The notes under the pieces were generated by a model, which searched no databases, was not told where the DNA came from, and worked only from the letters and a program-made list of their open reading frames with translations. The position numbers were made by a program, and so were the translations under genes. From an uncultured Flavobacteriaceae bacterium (GTDB lineage Bacteria > Bacteroidota > Bacteroidia > Flavobacteriales > Flavobacteriaceae), in the NCBI GenBank assembly GCA_947494695.1, contig CANLWB010000013.1, forward strand, positions 117,993 through 181,992: 64,000 bases of DNA, in the 5' to 3' direction. How positions within the stretch are numbered: the stretch's first letter is position 1; every line of letters begins with the position of its first letter. Of the stretch, positions 61,694 to 64,000 are shown piece after piece.

Positions 61694-63667
61694 ATGAGAA
61701 GAATATTTTTAGCCCTTTTTTTAATAAGTGCATTTGGCCAGCTTCATGCTCAAGAAATACCAGATAAAGAAAGAGATTCGGTAGAAGTTAAAAGCCTCGT
61801 AGCGCAAGATAGTATCCCTGGAGGACGAGGAAACGATCAAAATATTAAAAGTTCTAAAGATCAAAAAGCTAAAATTCAAGATTATCTCATTATATCTCAT
61901 AAAAATGACACCACTTATGTAGATACCACCTTAACGATTCAAAAAGAATATAAGTTTAATTATTTAAGAAGAGATAATTTTGGACTTATGCCGTTTTCAA
62001 ATCTGGGACAAACATATAATAGTCTGACGTATAATTTTCAAAACACCAAATTGATGCCTGATTTTGGTGCACGAGCAAGACATTTCAATTATATGGAGGT
62101 AGAGGACATTAATTATTATTATGTGCCAACGCCCTTAACCGAATTGTTCTTTAAAACATCTTTTGAACAGGGGCAACTGGTAGATTCGTTTTTTTCCGTA
62201 AATACATCACCGCAGTTTAACTTCTCCGTAGCCTACAAAGGGTTGAGGTCTTTGGGTAAATATCAACACATCTTAACCAGTACTGGTAACTTTAGGTTTA
62301 CCACAAATTATACAACCAAGAACAACCGATACAATATGAGAGCACATATTGTAACTCAAGATTTACTCAATGAGGAAAATGGAGGACTTAAGGACGACCC
62401 GAGTGTTGAGGATTTTGAGTTGGGAAAGAAAGAGTTTTTAGAACGTTCCATTTTGGAGGTAAATTTTGAAGATGCAGAAAGTATTATAAGAGGAAAGCGT
62501 TTTCATTTAGAACATACTTATAAAATAATAAAGAAGAAAGACTCACTATCTAAGAACAAGCTTAGTCTGGGGCATATTATGTCGTTTGAAGATAAGTATT
62601 ATGAATATACTCAGGATGATGCCGTGAGTCTTTTTGGAGGTGCACTTAGAAGCTCTGAATTAAGAGACAGGTCGACTTTGGAAAACTTTTATAATCAGGT
62701 ACAGTTAAATTATAGTAATAATATAGTAGGAGACTTGCAATTTAATATATCGAATAATAATTACAATTACGGGTATGATAAGGTGGTTGAGCTAAATGGA
62801 AACAGAATTACCAATAGATTAAAAGGAGATATATATACTGCAGGTGGAAAATACCATAAAAGATATAAAGGATTTGATTTAGAAGGAGAGATGGGAATCA
62901 ATGTAACAGGAGATTTCGATGGTAATTTCCTAAGAGCAAAAGCCAGTTTTAAACTTAATGATGACATATCTGCGGCAGCTTTTGTAAACCATAGTTCTAA
63001 AGCACCAAATTATAATACCTTATTATACCAAAGTGATTATACCAGTTACAATTGGCAGAATAGTTTTAAAAATACTGAGACCAAACAGTTAGCTTTTGAA
63101 TTGAAGTCTGATAAAATAGCAAACATTTCGGCCGATTATTCTACTATTAGTAATTATATGTATTTTGAGAAGGATGCTACAAGCGAGCAGATAAAACCAT
63201 TTCAAAATGACAAAACAATAAACTATTTAAGAGTACGATTAGATAAGGAGATTAGAGTGGGTAAGTTTGCCTTGAATAATACGGTGATGTATCAAAATGT
63301 AAAAGATACGGATAGCACATTAAACGTTCCTGAGTTTACGATTCGAAATACCTTGTATTATTCTAATCACTTATTTAAGAAAGCCATGTTTCTACAAACG
63401 GGAGTAACGTTTAATTATTTTACAGAGTATTATATGAATGCCTACAATCCTGTATTGGCAGAATTCTATGTGCAAAGAGATAGAAAGTTTGGTGGTTTCC
63501 CTCGTTTAGACTTTTTTGTGAACGCAAAAATTAGGCAAACCAGAATCTTTTTAAAGGCAGAACACTTTAACTCATCTTTTACTGGGTATGATTTTTATGC
63601 AGCACCAAACTATCCGTATCGTGATTTTGTGATTCGTTTAGGTATTGTTTGGAACTTCTTTTTGTAA
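61694..63667 (+). CDS. putative porin (Bacteroidota outer-membrane beta-barrel)
   Basis: The 657-residue protein has a signal (about 1-19, LISAFGQLHAQ). A hydrophilic segment (about 25-75) precedes FNYLRRDNFGLMPFSNLGQT, which marks the 'putative porin' family. The rest alternates polar and aromatic strands, ending FVIRLGIVWNFFL with a terminal aromatic/Leu, as in barrels. It probably allows diffusion across the outer membrane. It is a single gene with a terminator 22 bp after its stop. Confidence 0.87.
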   Translation: MRRIFLALFLISAFGQLHAQEIPDKERDSVEVKSLVAQDSIPGGRGNDQNIKSSKDQKAKIQDYLIISHKNDTTYVDTTLTIQKEYKFNYLRRDNFGLMPFSNLGQTYNSLTYNFQNTKLMPDFGARARHFNYMEVEDINYYYVPTPLTELFFKTSFEQGQLVDSFFSVNTSPQFNFSVAYKGLRSLGKYQHILTSTGNFRFTTNYTTKNNRYNMRAHIVTQDLLNEENGGLKDDPSVEDFELGKKEFLERSILEVNFEDAESIIRGKRFHLEHTYKIIKKKDSLSKNKLSLGHIMSFEDKYYEYTQDDAVSLFGGALRSSELRDRSTLENFYNQVQLNYSNNIVGDLQFNISNNNYNYGYDKVVELNGNRITNRLKGDIYTAGGKYHKRYKGFDLEGEMGINVTGDFDGNFLRAKASFKLNDDISAAAFVNHSSKAPNYNTLLYQSDYTSYNWQNSFKNTETKQLAFELKSDKIANISADYSTISNYMYFEKDATSEQIKPFQNDKTINYLRVRLDKEIRVGKFALNNTVMYQNVKDTDSTLNVPEFTIRNTLYYSNHLFKKAMFLQTGVTFNYFTEYYMNAYNPVLAEFYVQRDRKFGGFPRLDFFVNAKIRQTRIFLKAEHFNSSFTGYDFYAAPNYPYRDFVIRLGIVWNFFL

Positions 63668-64000
63668 AAAATACGCGAATAAAACGATTAGGTCCTCATA
63701 ATATGTAGGACCTTTTTTTATAATATCAGCTCTTATTTTAAAACCACTCAAAAAAAATACGGTGTTTTTTTACCTGGGTGAAAAAGAAAACACGAGTATA
63801 AGCCATAGTTATGGTTAAGTTTTAGTTTGATGCATGGGGTGAAAACAGGTGATTTTAATGGTGACTTTAAGTTGAAAAAGATGTAGCAATCCCAAAAATC
63901 AAATGGATTAAACAATTCTTGAAAAAAACATTTCAGTATAAGTAATTGATTTTAAGGGATTGGAGTTATGGTGTTAGGTTTAGAATAAAAAAAGGTTAAA
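63668..64000. other. terminal non-coding stretch
   Basis: 333 bp. It holds only the terminator at 63690-63720; the rest is AT-rich with stops in every frame and looks like a 5' region of a gene beyond the window. Confidence 0.4.
63690..63720 (+). terminator. Rho-independent terminator after the porin gene
   Basis: AGGTCCT, CATA-A-TATG, AGGACCT with TTTTTTT after it. Confidence 0.88.

Overview
The window is a contiguous piece of chromosome from a member of the Flavobacteriia (phylum Bacteroidota). The evidence is low G+C, near-absence of Shine-Dalgarno sequences, TAnnTTTG-type -7 promoter boxes, many short-signal lipoproteins, SusC/SusD and other TonB-dependent outer-membrane proteins, and lineage-typical families (GSCFA, DUF4230, DUF4302, DUF5522, GDYXXLXY, FecI/FecR with an STN-bearing SusC). 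It is mostly ordinary gene-dense chromosome. I saw no rRNA, tRNA, CRISPR array, intact insertion sequence or prophage.

Layout. 1-2.2 kb: the start of a LacI-type regulator diverges from kdgK and kdgA (2-keto-3-deoxygluconate to pyruvate plus glyceraldehyde-3-phosphate). Two near-identical palindromic operators lie between them. 2.3-6.5 kb: an FKBP-type isomerase lipoprotein and the GTPases Era and Der. 6.6-9.4 kb: a TonB-dependent receptor. 9.4-12.8 kb: a minus-strand cluster of M23 peptidase, MerR regulator, LemA and two TPM proteins. 13-16 kb: alaS, followed by a wrecked GxxExxY gene enclosed by imperfect inverted repeats. 16-27 kb: GSCFA, DUF4230, enoyl-CoA hydratase, a very long aromatic amino acid hydroxylase, bestrophin, DUF4136, a 49-codon DUF5522 gene, and an overlapping run of small membrane protein, PLP enzyme, glucosaminidase-LysM and hemL. 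27-38 kb: an Spy-like protein, a predicted outer-membrane barrel, a helical-repeat protein, YiaA, DUF2157 with GDYXXLXY, tandem alpha/beta hydrolases, and a TonB-plug protein lacking a barrel. 38-51 kb: a cell-wall-enzyme-like protein, lysS, a Pmp3-like peptide, lipB, an M43 metalloprotease, cupin plus azoreductase, an ECF41-type sigma factor, DinB, a nucleoid-associated protein, a large surface lipoprotein and rnhB.

51.6-61.3 kb is the main accessory locus: FecI-type sigma, FecR-type anti-sigma, STN-SusC, SusD, an HExxH zinc-metallohydrolase lipoprotein and a DUF4302 lipoprotein, ending at a strong terminator. It reads as a self-regulated outer-membrane uptake system that cuts its substrate at the surface with a metallopeptidase; the substrate is unknown. 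After it come a 24-bp tandem repeat tract (about five copies) and a putative porin.

The observations most worth following up are the GxxExxY remnant with flanking inverted repeats, the FecIR/SusCD/HExxH/DUF4302 locus, an orphan terminator and a 23-bp tandem duplication in front of the sigma factor, the 586-residue aromatic amino acid hydroxylase, and the tandem hydrolases in which one copy has lost the oxyanion-hole histidine. Several small or re-started genes (DUF5522, Pmp3, TTG starts of the LacI regulator and the glucosaminidase) were found by reading the sequence directly.
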